A stretch of 56,895 bases of DNA from Bacillota bacterium (lineage in GTDB: Bacteria > Bacillota > Clostridia > Tissierellales > Peptoniphilaceae). The DNA lies in NCBI GenBank assembly GCA_029003555.1, contig JAQYCE010000075.1:1-56895 (forward strand), read 5' to 3'. Of the stretch, positions 1 to 9,441 are shown one piece after another; position 1 is the first letter of the stretch, and each line of letters starts with the position of its first letter. The position numbers and the translations under genes were made by a program. The notes beneath the pieces are model-generated. The model did no database searches. It was not told the origin of the DNA and saw only the letters and a list, made by a program, of their open reading frames with translations.

Positions 1-1481
1 GCCTTGGGATTGCGGAAGAAGCGCTGGAGCTTTCTTTCCTCGGGGGCATTCCCCTTCTGGACCTCGGCCCCTGCGGTCTCCGCCGAGTCCACCTTCTGGG
101 CCTTGGAGGACCCGGTGGCTCCGCCGATCCCGTCTCGGCCGGTCCGTCCGCCCAGGAGGATGATGGGGTCGCCCGGCTGGGGAGTCTCCCGGCGGACCAA
201 TTCCGCAGGAACGGCGGCGACCACCGCGCCCACTTCCAGCCGCTTGGCCACATAGTTGGGGTGGTAGATCTCCCGGACCTGGCCCGTGGCCAGGCCGATC
301 TGGTTCCCATAAGAAGAGTAGCCCTGGGCCGCTTCCCGGCAGATCTGGATCTGGGGGAGCTTGCCTTCCAAGGTCTCTTCCACCGGGGTCAGGGGGTCGC
401 CCGCCCCGGTCACCCGCATGGCCCCATAGCAGTAGGCCCGGCCGGACAGGGGGTCACGGATGGCTCCGCCGATACAGGTGGCGGCCCCGCCGAAGGGCTC
501 GATCTCGGTGGGGTGGTTATGGGTTTCGTTTTTGAAGAGGAGGAGCCAGGGCTCTTCCTTGCCATCGATGGTGACTTGAATCTTGACCGTGCAGGCGTTG
601 ATTTCTTCGGAAGCGTCCAGGCCGTCCAGCTTGCCTTGGGCCCGGAGGGCCTTGCCGGCGATGGTTCCCAGGTCCATGAAGGTGATGGGCTTGGTCCGGC
701 CCAGTTCCTCCCGGGTTTTCAGGTAGCCCTGGTAGGACTTTTCCAGGAGGGGGTCTTCAAAAGTCACTTGGTCCAGGACGGTGTTGAAGGTGGTGTGGCG
801 GCAGTGGTCGGACCAGTAGGTGTCCAGGATGCCCAATTCCGCCTCGCTGGGGTCCCGGTCCTTCTTCTTGAAGTAGTCCTGGATCAGGGTCAGGTCGTCC
901 AGGCCCATGGCCATGGCCCGGTCCTCCCGGAAGGCGTCCAGGGCGGCGGAGTCCATGGCCCGGAAGCCCTCCATGACCCGGACGGGGTCCGGGGGGGTGA
1001 TCTTCATGGCCAGACTTTCCTTCTTGTCCAGGCCGGCCTCCCGTGAATCGACGGGGTTGATGAGGAGGCGGCGGAGCTTGGCTTGGTCGGCCTCGGTCAG
1101 GGCCCCATAGAAGAGGTAGACCTGGGCGGAGAGGACCCGGGGGCGGTCACCGCCCAGGAGCATCTGGATGCACTGCTCGGCGGAGTCGGCCCTCTGGTCG
1201 AATTGGCCGGGGAGGGCTTCCACGGCCAGGATGAAGTCAGCTTCCCGTCCGTCCTGGGCTTCCTCCAGGCTTTGGTAGGTCAGGTCGACCGGGGGGTCGG
1301 AGAAGACCTCCTCCAGGGCCAGATCAAAGAGGTCCTCGGAGGCCATGTCCACATCGTATCTTTTGAGGAGGCGGACTTCCTCCAGGCCCTCGATTCCGTA
1401 GAGGGTTTGGGCATCCGAGAGGATTCGGTCCTCCTCATTCCGAAGGCCGGGCTTCTTTTCAACATAGCGGCGAAAGATCAT
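1..1481 (-). CDS. purL: Phosphoribosylformylglycinamidine synthase, N-terminal part (truncated by window edge)
   Basis: Minus-strand frame from ATG at 1481 reads MIFRRYVEKKPGLRNEEDRILSDAQTLYGIEG...SDHCRHTTFNT...FKNETHNHPTEIEPFGGAATCIGGAIRDPLSGRAYCYGAMRVTGAGDP; classic PurL motifs; 4-nt ATGA overlap with purD; runs off the left edge so it is absent from the ORF track. Confidence 0.95.
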   Translation of the reverse strand, partial: MIFRRYVEKKPGLRNEEDRILSDAQTLYGIEGLEEVRLLKRYDVDMASEDLFDLALEEVFSDPPVDLTYQSLEEAQDGREADFILAVEALPGQFDQRADSAEQCIQMLLGGDRPRVLSAQVYLFYGALTEADQAKLRRLLINPVDSREAGLDKKESLAMKITPPDPVRVMEGFRAMDSAALDAFREDRAMAMGLDDLTLIQDYFKKKDRDPSEAELGILDTYWSDHCRHTTFNTVLDQVTFEDPLLEKSYQGYLKTREELGRTKPITFMDLGTIAGKALRAQGKLDGLDASEEINACTVKIQVTIDGKEEPWLLLFKNETHNHPTEIEPFGGAATCIGGAIRDPLSGRAYCYGAMRVTGAGDPLTPVEETLEGKLPQIQICREAAQGYSSYGNQIGLATGQVREIYHPNYVAKRLEVGAVVAAVPAELVRRETPQPGDPIILLGGRTGRDGIGGATGSSKAQKVDSAETAGAEVQKGNAPEERKLQRFFRNPK

Positions 1482-2746
1482 GATAACCTCGCTTTCAAGG
1501 CCTCTTGGCCAATATCTTTCCGGTAGTAGGCATGGTCAAAGTGGCAGTCTTGGATGGACCGGTAGGCCTTCCTGATGGCCTGGTCCAGGGTCTTGGCCCG
1601 GTCGGTCACGGTCAGGACCCGGCCGCCGGAGGTCAGGAGGGACTCCCTCTCCAGGCGGACGCCGGCAAAGTGGACCTTGTCCAGGACTTCCTCGGAAACG
1701 GTGACCGGGTAGCCGGTCCGGTAGGCCTGGGGGTAGCCCTCTGAGGCCAGGACCACGCAGCAGGCGGCATCCTTGGAGAAGTTGACTTCGACCTGGTCCA
1801 GCCGCTCTTCGGTCACGGCCTCCATGATGGTCAAGAGGTCGGATTCCAGGAGGGGGAGGACCACTTGGGTTTCGGGGTCTCCAAAGCGGCAGTTATATTC
1901 GATGACCTTGGGGCCGTCTTTGGTCAGCATGAGGCCGAAGTAGAGGCAGCCCTTGAAGGGACGGCCTTCTTTGTTCATGGCTTCCACGGTGGGGAGGAAG
2001 ATGGTCTCCATGCAGGTCTTGGCCACCTCATCCGTATAGTAGGGGTTGGGGGCGATGCAGCCCATGCCCCCGGTGTTGAGGCCCTTGTCCCCGTCCAGGG
2101 CCCGCTTGTGGTCCATGGAGGAGACCATGGGGACCAGGGTCTTTCCGTCGGTGAAGGTCAGGACGGTCACTTCCGGTCCTTCCAGGAATTCTTCGATCAG
2201 GCAGATCTCGCCGGACTTGCCGAATTTTCCCTCCACCATGCAGGCCCGGACGGCCTCTCTGGCCTGGTCTTCTGTCGGACAGATCATGACCCCCTTGCCC
2301 TTGGCCAGGCCGGAAGCCTTGACCACCAGAGGGGCGCCGACCTGGTCGATGAAGGCCAGGGCCTTGTCCAGGTCGTCGAAGACCTTGAACTTGGCCGTGG
2401 GGATGCCGTATTTTTCCATGAGGCCCTTGGAGAAGGCCTTGGATCCCTCGATCTCAGCGGCTGCCTTGTTGGGGCCGAAGCAGGGGATCCCCAGGGCTTC
2501 CAGGCGGTCGACCAGGCCCATGACCAGGGGATCGTCGGGGGAGACGACGGCATAGTCCACGGGATTTTCCCGGGCGAATTCACAGACCCCGTCCAGGTCC
2601 TCGGCCGAGATGTCGATGCAGTCGGCATCCATCCCGTAGCCGGGGTTGCCCGGCAGGGCCCAGATGGTCCGGACTTTGGGGTTTTCACGAAGTTTTCTTA
2701 CAATGGCATGTTCACGGCCGCCACCGCCGACTAAGAGGATGTTCAT
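1478..2746 (-). CDS. purD: Phosphoribosylamine-glycine ligase
   Basis: MNILLVGGGGREHAIVRKL...GPNKAAAEIEGSKAFSKGLMEKYGIPTA...CRFGDPETQVVLPLLESDL; PurD/GARS motifs. Confidence 0.97.
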   Translation of the reverse strand: MNILLVGGGGREHAIVRKLRENPKVRTIWALPGNPGYGMDADCIDISAEDLDGVCEFARENPVDYAVVSPDDPLVMGLVDRLEALGIPCFGPNKAAAEIEGSKAFSKGLMEKYGIPTAKFKVFDDLDKALAFIDQVGAPLVVKASGLAKGKGVMICPTEDQAREAVRACMVEGKFGKSGEICLIEEFLEGPEVTVLTFTDGKTLVPMVSSMDHKRALDGDKGLNTGGMGCIAPNPYYTDEVAKTCMETIFLPTVEAMNKEGRPFKGCLYFGLMLTKDGPKVIEYNCRFGDPETQVVLPLLESDLLTIMEAVTEERLDQVEVNFSKDAACCVVLASEGYPQAYRTGYPVTVSEEVLDKVHFAGVRLERESLLTSGGRVLTVTDRAKTLDQAIRKAYRSIQDCHFDHAYYRKDIGQEALKARLS

Positions 2747-2797
2747 GGGGACTCCTTTTCATGCATGGATGGGAATTCAGTCTTTTACAGGATGGGA

Positions 2798-3982
2798 TCA
2801 GTGGTGGAAGAGGCGGAGGCCGGTCTTGCACATGACCATATGGTAGCGGTCGGCCACCCGGATGACGTCATCATCCCGGATGGACCCGGCGGGCTGGGCG
2901 ACATAGGTTACGCCGGACTTCTTGGCCCGCTCCAGGTTGTCGCCGAAGGGGAAGAAGGCGTCGGATCCCAGGGCCACCCCGGTGATCCGGTCCAGGTAGG
3001 CCCGCTTGTCCTCATCGGTCAAGGGCCGGGGTCTTTCCGTAAAGTACTTCTGCCAGTTCCCCTCAGCAGTCACATCCTCCTCATTGTGGTTGATGTAGCC
3101 GTCGATGACGTTGTCCCGGACGGGACGCTTGAGCCCTTTCTTGAAAGGGAGGGAGAGGACCTGGGGGGAGAGGCGGAGGAACCAGGTGTCGGCTTTGTCC
3201 CCGGCTAAGCGGGTGCAGTGGATCCGGGACTGTTGGCCGGCCCCGATCCCGATGGTCTGGCCCTGGTAGGCGAAGGCCACGGAATTGGACTGGGTGTACT
3301 TGAGGGCGATGAGGGCGATGGTCAGGTCCCGGATGGCTTCCTTGGGGAGTTCCTTGTTCTTGGTCAGGATGTTCCGGAAGAGGTCGGGGGTGACCTTGCA
3401 GGTGTTGTGGCCCTGGCTGAAAGTGACGCCGAAGACCATCTTGGTCTCAACAGCAGGGGGTTGGTAGTCGGGGTCCACCTTCAAGACCACATAGTTTCCT
3501 CCCTTTTTCTCCTTGAGGATGTCCAGGGCTTCCGGGGCATAGCCCGGGGCAATGACTCCGTCGGAGACTTCGCGTTTGATCAATCGGGCCGTGGTCTCAT
3601 CGCAGGGGTCGGAGAGGGCGACGAAGTCCCCGAAGGAGGAGAGTCGGTCGGTCCCTCTGGCCCGGACATAGGCCTGGGCCAGGGGAGAGTCATCCAGCCC
3701 CTCTACCCCCTCCACAAAGCAGGCCTTCTTGAGTTCCGGAGAAAGGGGGAGGCCGACGGCGGCGGAGGTGGGGGAGACGTGCTTAAAAGAAGTGGCGGCC
3801 GGTAGGTCCAGGGCCTCCCTCAGCTCCTTGACCAGCTGCCAGGCGTTGAGGGCGTCCAGGCCGTTGATGTAGCCGGGTCGGCCGTTGAGGACCTCGATGG
3901 GGAGGTCGGACCCGTCCTCCATGGAGAGGAAGGCGGGCTTTTGGTTGGGGTTGCATCCATATTTGAGTTCCAGTTTTTTCAC
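2798..3982 (-). CDS. Stand-alone AICAR transformylase (PurH-like formyltransferase, no MGS/IMP cyclohydrolase domain)
   Basis: 394 aa; [12 protein letters not shown]...[17 protein letters not shown]...[34 protein letters not shown]...[41 protein letters not shown] domain only. Confidence 0.9.
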   Translation of the reverse strand: MKKLELKYGCNPNQKPAFLSMEDGSDLPIEVLNGRPGYINGLDALNAWQLVKELREALDLPAATSFKHVSPTSAAVGLPLSPELKKACFVEGVEGLDDSPLAQAYVRARGTDRLSSFGDFVALSDPCDETTARLIKREVSDGVIAPGYAPEALDILKEKKGGNYVVLKVDPDYQPPAVETKMVFGVTFSQGHNTCKVTPDLFRNILTKNKELPKEAIRDLTIALIALKYTQSNSVAFAYQGQTIGIGAGQQSRIHCTRLAGDKADTWFLRLSPQVLSLPFKKGLKRPVRDNVIDGYINHNEEDVTAEGNWQKYFTERPRPLTDEDKRAYLDRITGVALGSDAFFPFGDNLERAKKSGVTYVAQPAGSIRDDDVIRVADRYHMVMCKTGLRLFHH

Positions 3983-3991
3983 ACTTGCCTC

Positions 3992-5428
3992 CTATATGCT
4001 GAGTTCTTCGTCGATGACGGTTTTGTGGTAGCGGTCCAGGATCTCCTGAACCTCGCCCCGGAGATAGTCGGTAACCTGGGCGGGGGCTCGGCCCACATAA
4101 TCCTTGGGGTCCAGGTGGGCTTGGATTTCCTCCAGGGTCAGGGGGATGTCGGGATCCTGAGCCAGGCGGGCGATGAGGTCGTTTTCTCCCCCCTCCAGCT
4201 TGACCTTCCGGGTGGCAGCGTGGGCGTGTTCCCGGATCTTCTCATGGATGGCCTGGCGGTCCTTGCCCCGCTTGACGGAGGCCATCATGATGTTCTCCGT
4301 GGCCATGTAGGGGAGCTTTTCCATGACCCGGCGGTGGACCACCTTGTCGTAGACGGTCAGGTCCTGGGTCACGTTGATGTAGATGTTGAGGATGGAGTCC
4401 ACGCCCAGGAAGGCCTCAGAGATGGAGAGTCGGCGGTTGGCCGAGTCGTCCAGGGTCCGCTCGAACCACTGGCAGGAGGCCGTGATGGCGGGGTTGAGGG
4501 TGTTGACCATGACGTGGCGGGCCAGGGCCGTGATCCGCTCCGACCGCATGGGGTTCCGCTTGTAGGGCATGGCGGAGGACCCCACCTGGGTCTTCTCGAA
4601 GGGCTCCTCCATCTCCTCGAAGGATTGAAGGATCCGGAGGTCGTTGGCGAACTTGGAGGCGGCCATAGCGAAGTTGGCCATAGCGGCCAGGTAGTGGAAG
4701 TCCACCTGACGGGAGTAGGTCTGGCCGGAGACCGGGACGGTGTCCTCGAAGCCCAGGGCCCGGGCCACACCCTTGTCCAGGGCCTTAACCTTGTCCTCAT
4801 CCCCATCAAAGAGGGCCAGGAAGGAGGCCTGGGTCCCAGTGGTTCCCTTGGCCCCGCGGAGGCGGAAGCGGTCCAGGAGGTCCTGGAGGAAGGTCATGGC
4901 CAGGACCATGTCGTTGATCCAGAGGCAGGCCCGCTTGCCCACGGTGGTCATCTGGGCGGGCTGGAGGTGGGTGTAGCCCAGGCAGGGGAGGTCCTTGTAG
5001 CGGTCGGCGAAGTCGGCCAGGTTGGCCACGACCTGGGCGGCCTTCTTGAGGACCAGCTGGGAGGCGTCGTAGATCTGGAGGAGTTCGGCGTTGTCCGTCA
5101 CATAGCAGGAGGTGGCCCCCAGGTGGATGATGGGCCGGGCCTTGGGGGCCACCTGGCCAAAGGCGAAGACGTGGCTCATGACGTCGTGGCGGATTTCCTT
5201 CTCCTTTTTCCGGGCGACCTCGTAGTCGATGTCCTCGGCGTGGTCTTCCATTTCCTTGATCTGTTCCTCGCTGATGTCCAGGCCCAGGTCCTTTTCCACC
5301 TTGGCCAGGGCGATCCACATCTTCCGCCAGGTCCGGAACTTGTAGTTGTCCGAGAAGAGGAATTCCATCTCGGCCGAGGCATAGCGGGCGGAATAGGGGG
5401 ATTGGTAGGCATCGTGGTTTGGGGTCAT
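3992..5428 (-). CDS. purB: Adenylosuccinate lyase
   Basis: 478 aa; GATSCYVTDNAELLQIYDA, LGYTHLQPAQMTTVGKRACLW, signature VGSSAMPYKRNPMRSERI. Confidence 0.96.
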   Translation of the reverse strand: MTPNHDAYQSPYSARYASAEMEFLFSDNYKFRTWRKMWIALAKVEKDLGLDISEEQIKEMEDHAEDIDYEVARKKEKEIRHDVMSHVFAFGQVAPKARPIIHLGATSCYVTDNAELLQIYDASQLVLKKAAQVVANLADFADRYKDLPCLGYTHLQPAQMTTVGKRACLWINDMVLAMTFLQDLLDRFRLRGAKGTTGTQASFLALFDGDEDKVKALDKGVARALGFEDTVPVSGQTYSRQVDFHYLAAMANFAMAASKFANDLRILQSFEEMEEPFEKTQVGSSAMPYKRNPMRSERITALARHVMVNTLNPAITASCQWFERTLDDSANRRLSISEAFLGVDSILNIYINVTQDLTVYDKVVHRRVMEKLPYMATENIMMASVKRGKDRQAIHEKIREHAHAATRKVKLEGGENDLIARLAQDPDIPLTLEEIQAHLDPKDYVGRAPAQVTDYLRGEVQEILDRYHKTVIDEELSI

Positions 5429-6177
5429 TGGTCTTCTCCTTCCCGGGCATTGGTGATGATCTCTTCCACCCGGCCGGTGGCCAGGTCCTGGGTCCGGACA
5501 TAGAGGGCTACCTTATTTTCACTGTCCAGGCCCGCCCAAAGGGCTCGGCTGAAGTCCTCCAGGGATTCGTCTTCGATCCGGAGGGCAACCGGCTCTCCTT
5601 GGAAGGAGGGGATGGGGTCCCCGTCCGTCTGGTAAGTAGAAAGGAAGTGGCCCAGGCCGACCCGGGCCTCATAGTGGAAGAAGGACCGGAAGCAGGCCCC
5701 GCCTTCCGGGTCCTGGGCCTTGAGGATGGCCATCTCATAAGTAAAGGGGGTATTTTCGGTCTTTTGGGTCCAGTCGGCCCGGCCGGAAATCCGGGGGGTC
5801 CAGTTGGGCCCGTCGGGTTCAAAGGTCCGGGAGAAGAGGGCCTGGTCAAAGGTCTTTCCTTGGTCTTCAAAGTCCACAATGGTGTCGGTCTGGTCCCCAT
5901 TGGTCAAGATGAAGTGGTCGGGGTAGGCCGCCGTGGCCCGGTAGATGATGAGGGAGGGGTCCTCCACCAGGGATTCATCGAAGGGCTTGGTGTAGAGCTG
6001 GCCTTGGTCCAGGCGGAAGACCCGGTTCCGGGAGTTCTTGGACCGGCCCATGATGAAGTAGGCCGAAAGGACCTTCTTTCCATCCGGGGTCAGGCCCAGG
6101 AAAATTCCCCGGCCGGGGTAGGGGTTGCCCTGGACCCATTGGGCCAGGGTCTTCTTGCTTGCAATAAAGTCCATCAT
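5425..6177 (-). CDS. IMP cyclohydrolase, archaeal PurO type
   Basis: 250 aa; NPYPGRGIFLGLTPDGKKVLSAYFIMGRSKNSRNRVF...ATAAYPDHFILTNGDQTDTI; matches the PurO-like IMP cyclohydrolase family (recognised by eye); 4-nt overlaps with purB and purN. Confidence 0.85.
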   Translation of the reverse strand: MMDFIASKKTLAQWVQGNPYPGRGIFLGLTPDGKKVLSAYFIMGRSKNSRNRVFRLDQGQLYTKPFDESLVEDPSLIIYRATAAYPDHFILTNGDQTDTIVDFEDQGKTFDQALFSRTFEPDGPNWTPRISGRADWTQKTENTPFTYEMAILKAQDPEGGACFRSFFHYEARVGLGHFLSTYQTDGDPIPSFQGEPVALRIEDESLEDFSRALWAGLDSENKVALYVRTQDLATGRVEEIITNAREGEDQ

Positions 6178-6821
6178 GGTCTCTCCTCTCGTCTTTGGCT
6201 GTTTTTCTCATCGGACCGCCGACTTACAATCTCCCGGGCCAGGCTCTCTGTGGCCCGGGGGAGGAGGATCCATTCGGCCTCCTCCATGACCCGCTTCTGG
6301 AGGGTCTCGGGGCTGTCGTCCGGAAGGACCTCCACGGCCTTTTGGAGGAGGATGGGCCCTCCATCCGGTTCAGCGTTGACCAGGTGGACCGTGGCCCCTG
6401 TTACTTTGACCCCTCTTTCCAGGGCCGCCTCATGAACCTTGAGCCCGTAGTAGCCGGGCCCGCAGAAGGAGGGGATGAGGGAGGGGTGGATGTTGAGGAT
6501 GGGGCCGGCGAAGGCCCGGAGGAGGTCCTCGGATAGGATGGCCAGGAAGCCGGCCAGGACAACCAGGTCAATCTCTTCCTCTTTCAGGGCCGCCAGGAGC
6601 TTTTCTTCAAAGGCCGGGCCTTCCCCCTTTTTCCGGGGAATATAGAGGGCAGGGAGGCCCGCCTTCCGGGCCCTCTCCAGGGCATAGGCCCCTTTCCGGT
6701 TGGAGACGACCAGGCAGATTTCTCCGTGGGGGAGGTCCCCGGCCTTCTCCCGATTCAGGAGGGCTTGGAGGTTGGTCCCGCCCCCGGAGACCAGGACGGC
6801 GATCCGGGCCCGGTCTCTCAT
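6174..6821 (-). CDS. purN: Phosphoribosylglycinamide formyltransferase
   Basis: RIAVLVSGGGTNLQALLN...VVLAGFLAILSEDLLRAFAGPILNIHPSLIPSFCGPGYYGLKVHEAALERGVKVTGATVHLVNAEPDGGPIL. Confidence 0.96.
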   Translation of the reverse strand: MRDRARIAVLVSGGGTNLQALLNREKAGDLPHGEICLVVSNRKGAYALERARKAGLPALYIPRKKGEGPAFEEKLLAALKEEEIDLVVLAGFLAILSEDLLRAFAGPILNIHPSLIPSFCGPGYYGLKVHEAALERGVKVTGATVHLVNAEPDGGPILLQKAVEVLPDDSPETLQKRVMEEAEWILLPRATESLAREIVSRRSDEKNSQRREERP

Positions 6822-7924
6822 TCGAAGGCCACCCTTTCCTCTGACCGGACGACCTTGCCCAGGCGGTAGGCGGCCAGGCCGTCTTCTCTCAGGATGGCTT
6901 GGGCTTGGTCAGCCGAATCTTCCGGAAGGACCAGGACCATGCCCACGCCCAGGTTGAAGGTGTTGAACATATCGTGGTCATCCACGCCGCCCAGGTCCTG
7001 GAGGTAGGGGAAGACGGGGTGGACTTGGATGGCCTCCCGCCGAATCAGGGCGCCCAGGCCGTCCGGGAGGGAACGGGGGATGTTCTCATAGAAGCCCCCG
7101 CCGGTGATGTTGGCGACGGACCGGACGGTCACTTTCTTGAAGACGTCCAGGACTTCCTTGACATAGATTTTGGTGGGCTCCAGGAGGACCTGGCCCACGG
7201 TCTTGCAGGCCAGGTTGAGGTCCAGGAAGGACCCGCCCAGATTGCCCGGGCCCTTGGCCAGGATGTCATCCACAGGGAAGGGGTCATCCAGGGAGATCCC
7301 CCGGTCGGCCAGAATCTTCCGGACCAGGGAGAAGCCGTTGGAGTGGAGGCCGGTGGAGGGGAGGGCCAGGAGGACATCCCCTTCTTGGATGTCTTCAGGG
7401 TTGGGGATTTTGGACTTTTCCACGATGCCCACGGCAAAGCCGGCAATGTCGTATTCGTCTTCGGGGTAGAAGCCGGGCATTTCAGCGGTTTCCCCGCCGA
7501 TGAGGCCGGCGCCGGACTGGACGCATCCCTCGGCCACGCCCTCGACGATGGAGGCAATCCGGTCGGGGTCGTTCTTTCCGCAGGCGATGTAGTCCAGGAA
7601 GAAGAGGGGCTCGCCCCCCAGGCAGATGATGTCATTGACGCACATGGCCACGGCATCGATTCCGATGGTGTTGTGGGTGTCCATGTCGAAGGCCAGCTTG
7701 AGCTTGGTCCCGACCCCGTCGGTCCCGGAGACCAGGACGGGCTCCTCATAGCCCTTGGGGACTTGGAAGAGGCCGCCGAAGCCCCCGATGGAGGAGAGGA
7801 CCCCGGGGCGGTTGGTCCGGGCCAGGTGGTCCTTCATGAGCTCAACGGCCCGGTAGCCGGCGGTGATGTCGACACCGGCCTGGGCATAGGCGGTGGAGTG
7901 GGATTGGTTTTTATCGGTGGTCAT
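6818..7924 (-). CDS. purM: Phosphoribosylformylglycinamidine cyclo-ligase
   Basis: YAQAGVDITAGYRAVELMK...VSGTDGVGTKLKLAF...GEPLFFLDYIACGK...GGETAEMPGFY; PurM motifs. Confidence 0.96.
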   Translation of the reverse strand: MTTDKNQSHSTAYAQAGVDITAGYRAVELMKDHLARTNRPGVLSSIGGFGGLFQVPKGYEEPVLVSGTDGVGTKLKLAFDMDTHNTIGIDAVAMCVNDIICLGGEPLFFLDYIACGKNDPDRIASIVEGVAEGCVQSGAGLIGGETAEMPGFYPEDEYDIAGFAVGIVEKSKIPNPEDIQEGDVLLALPSTGLHSNGFSLVRKILADRGISLDDPFPVDDILAKGPGNLGGSFLDLNLACKTVGQVLLEPTKIYVKEVLDVFKKVTVRSVANITGGGFYENIPRSLPDGLGALIRREAIQVHPVFPYLQDLGGVDDHDMFNTFNLGVGMVLVLPEDSADQAQAILREDGLAAYRLGKVVRSEERVAFE

Positions 7925-7926
7925 GC

Positions 7927-9351
7927 TTATTCCTTTCCATTCCAGCAGTAGGTGCAGAACCTGCAGGGGTCCAGTTCGATGGAGTCCAGGAGTCCATTGA
8001 GGGATTGGTACTCCAGGGAGGAGAAGTGGAAGTGCTCCGCAATCTGCTTGCGGAGGGCTTTCCCTCTCTCGCTTTCCCCGTCGGCGTAGTCGTCCAGGTA
8101 GTTGAGTCCTTCTTCCCCTTCCAGGTCCACGATGGTCCGGCGGGTCAGGAGTTCCATGTCGCCGTGGGACCGGGAGAAGCCCAGCCAGCGGCAGACGTAC
8201 ATGGTGGGGGGTGTGGCGGACCGCATATGGACTTCTTTGGCCCCATTTCTGTAGAGGAAGCCCACGGTCCCCTGGAGCTGGGTCCCCCGAACGATGGAGT
8301 CATCCACGAAAAGGAGCTTCTTGTCTTTGATGAGGCCGTGGACGGGGACCAGCTTCATCCGGGCTACTTTCTCCCGCTGGCGTTGGAATTGGGGGGTGAA
8401 GGACCGGGCCCAGGTGGGGGTGTACTTGACCATGGCCCGGGCATAGGGGAGGCCGGCCTCATAGGCATAGCCCAGGGCGTGGCCGATGCCGGAGTCGGGG
8501 ACACCGACCACGGAATCCAGCTCGGGGAGGAGGCCCCTTTCCTTATCCTGCTTGGCCATGAGGGCGCCGTTCCTGTTCCGGACGGCTTCGACGTTGACGC
8601 CGTTGTAGACGGAGGCGGGGTAGCCGTAGTAGGCCCAGAGGAAGGCACAGATCTTCTCTTCCTTCCTGGGGGGGACCAGCTGGAAGACCTTGTCTTTGGT
8701 GATCTTGACGATCTCTCCGGGGCCGACTTCCTGGTAGTCCCGGTAGCCCAGCTTCTGGTAGGAGAAGGATTCGAAGCAGACGGCGAAGCCCTCGTCGTCC
8801 CGGCCGATCATGACGGGGATCCGGCCCTTGAGGTCACGGACGGCGATGATGGTCCCGTCGGCTTGGAGGATGAGGAGGGACATGGTTCCGTCGACGATTT
8901 CCTGGACGAAGCGGATGCCGTCGATCATGTCCTCTTTCATGTTCATGAGAGCGGCGATAAGTTCGCAGGAGTTGATCCCGCCGCCGGAGATGGCGTCGAA
9001 GTGGGCTCCGGGCTCCTGGAGATAGCGCTCGACAAGCTCATCTTGGTTGTTGAGGATGCCGGTGAAGCAGATGGCATAGGTCCCGAAGGAGGAGTGGATG
9101 AGGAGGGGCTGGGGGTCCCGGTCGGAGATGCAGGCGATGGCCGAGGTCCCGTGGATTTCTTCCAGGACGTGTTCGAAACGGGTCCGGAAGGGGGTGTTTT
9201 CGATGTTGTGGATCTCCCGTTGAAGGCCTTCTTCGGGGTCATAGCAGGCGATGCCGGCCCGGTGGGTTCCCAGGTGGGAGAGGTAGTCCGTTCCGTAGAA
9301 GACGTCTTCGATGGCGTCCCGGGCGGACACAAGTCCAAAAAATGCGCCCAT
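7927..9351 (-). CDS. purF: Amidophosphoribosyltransferase-family protein lacking the N-terminal Cys nucleophile
   Basis: 474 aa; N-terminus MGAFFGLVSARDAIEDVFYGTDYLSHLGTHRAGIACY; PRTase loop LLFVDDSIVRGTQL; C-terminal CRFCTYC. Confidence 0.88.
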   Translation of the reverse strand: MGAFFGLVSARDAIEDVFYGTDYLSHLGTHRAGIACYDPEEGLQREIHNIENTPFRTRFEHVLEEIHGTSAIACISDRDPQPLLIHSSFGTYAICFTGILNNQDELVERYLQEPGAHFDAISGGGINSCELIAALMNMKEDMIDGIRFVQEIVDGTMSLLILQADGTIIAVRDLKGRIPVMIGRDDEGFAVCFESFSYQKLGYRDYQEVGPGEIVKITKDKVFQLVPPRKEEKICAFLWAYYGYPASVYNGVNVEAVRNRNGALMAKQDKERGLLPELDSVVGVPDSGIGHALGYAYEAGLPYARAMVKYTPTWARSFTPQFQRQREKVARMKLVPVHGLIKDKKLLFVDDSIVRGTQLQGTVGFLYRNGAKEVHMRSATPPTMYVCRWLGFSRSHGDMELLTRRTIVDLEGEEGLNYLDDYADGESERGKALRKQIAEHFHFSSLEYQSLNGLLDSIELDPCRFCTYCWNGKE

Positions 9352-9395
9352 GTGGCGGGTCTCCTTTCTGTAAAGGAAAGTGGTTGAAAAAGAAA

Positions 9396-9429
9396 GAGCC
9401 GTCCCAAAAAAGATACAGTGGGACGACTC
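9396..9429 (-). terminator. Intra-operon hairpin between purC and purF (candidate attenuator/terminator)
   Basis: GAGcCGTCCCA...TGGGACGaCTC stem; on the minus strand it is followed by TTTCTTTTTC. Confidence 0.55.
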
Positions 9430-9441
9430 GGGGTCGGAATG

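Noticed and set aside
261-9387. Long plus-strand ORFs (e.g. 261-1046, 1865-2734, 6899-7951, 8005-9387) over the purine operon
   Set aside because: Antisense shadows caused by GC-rich codon bias; composition is Gly/Val/Asp/Leu-rich without recognisable domains, and the minus-strand genes are unambiguous.
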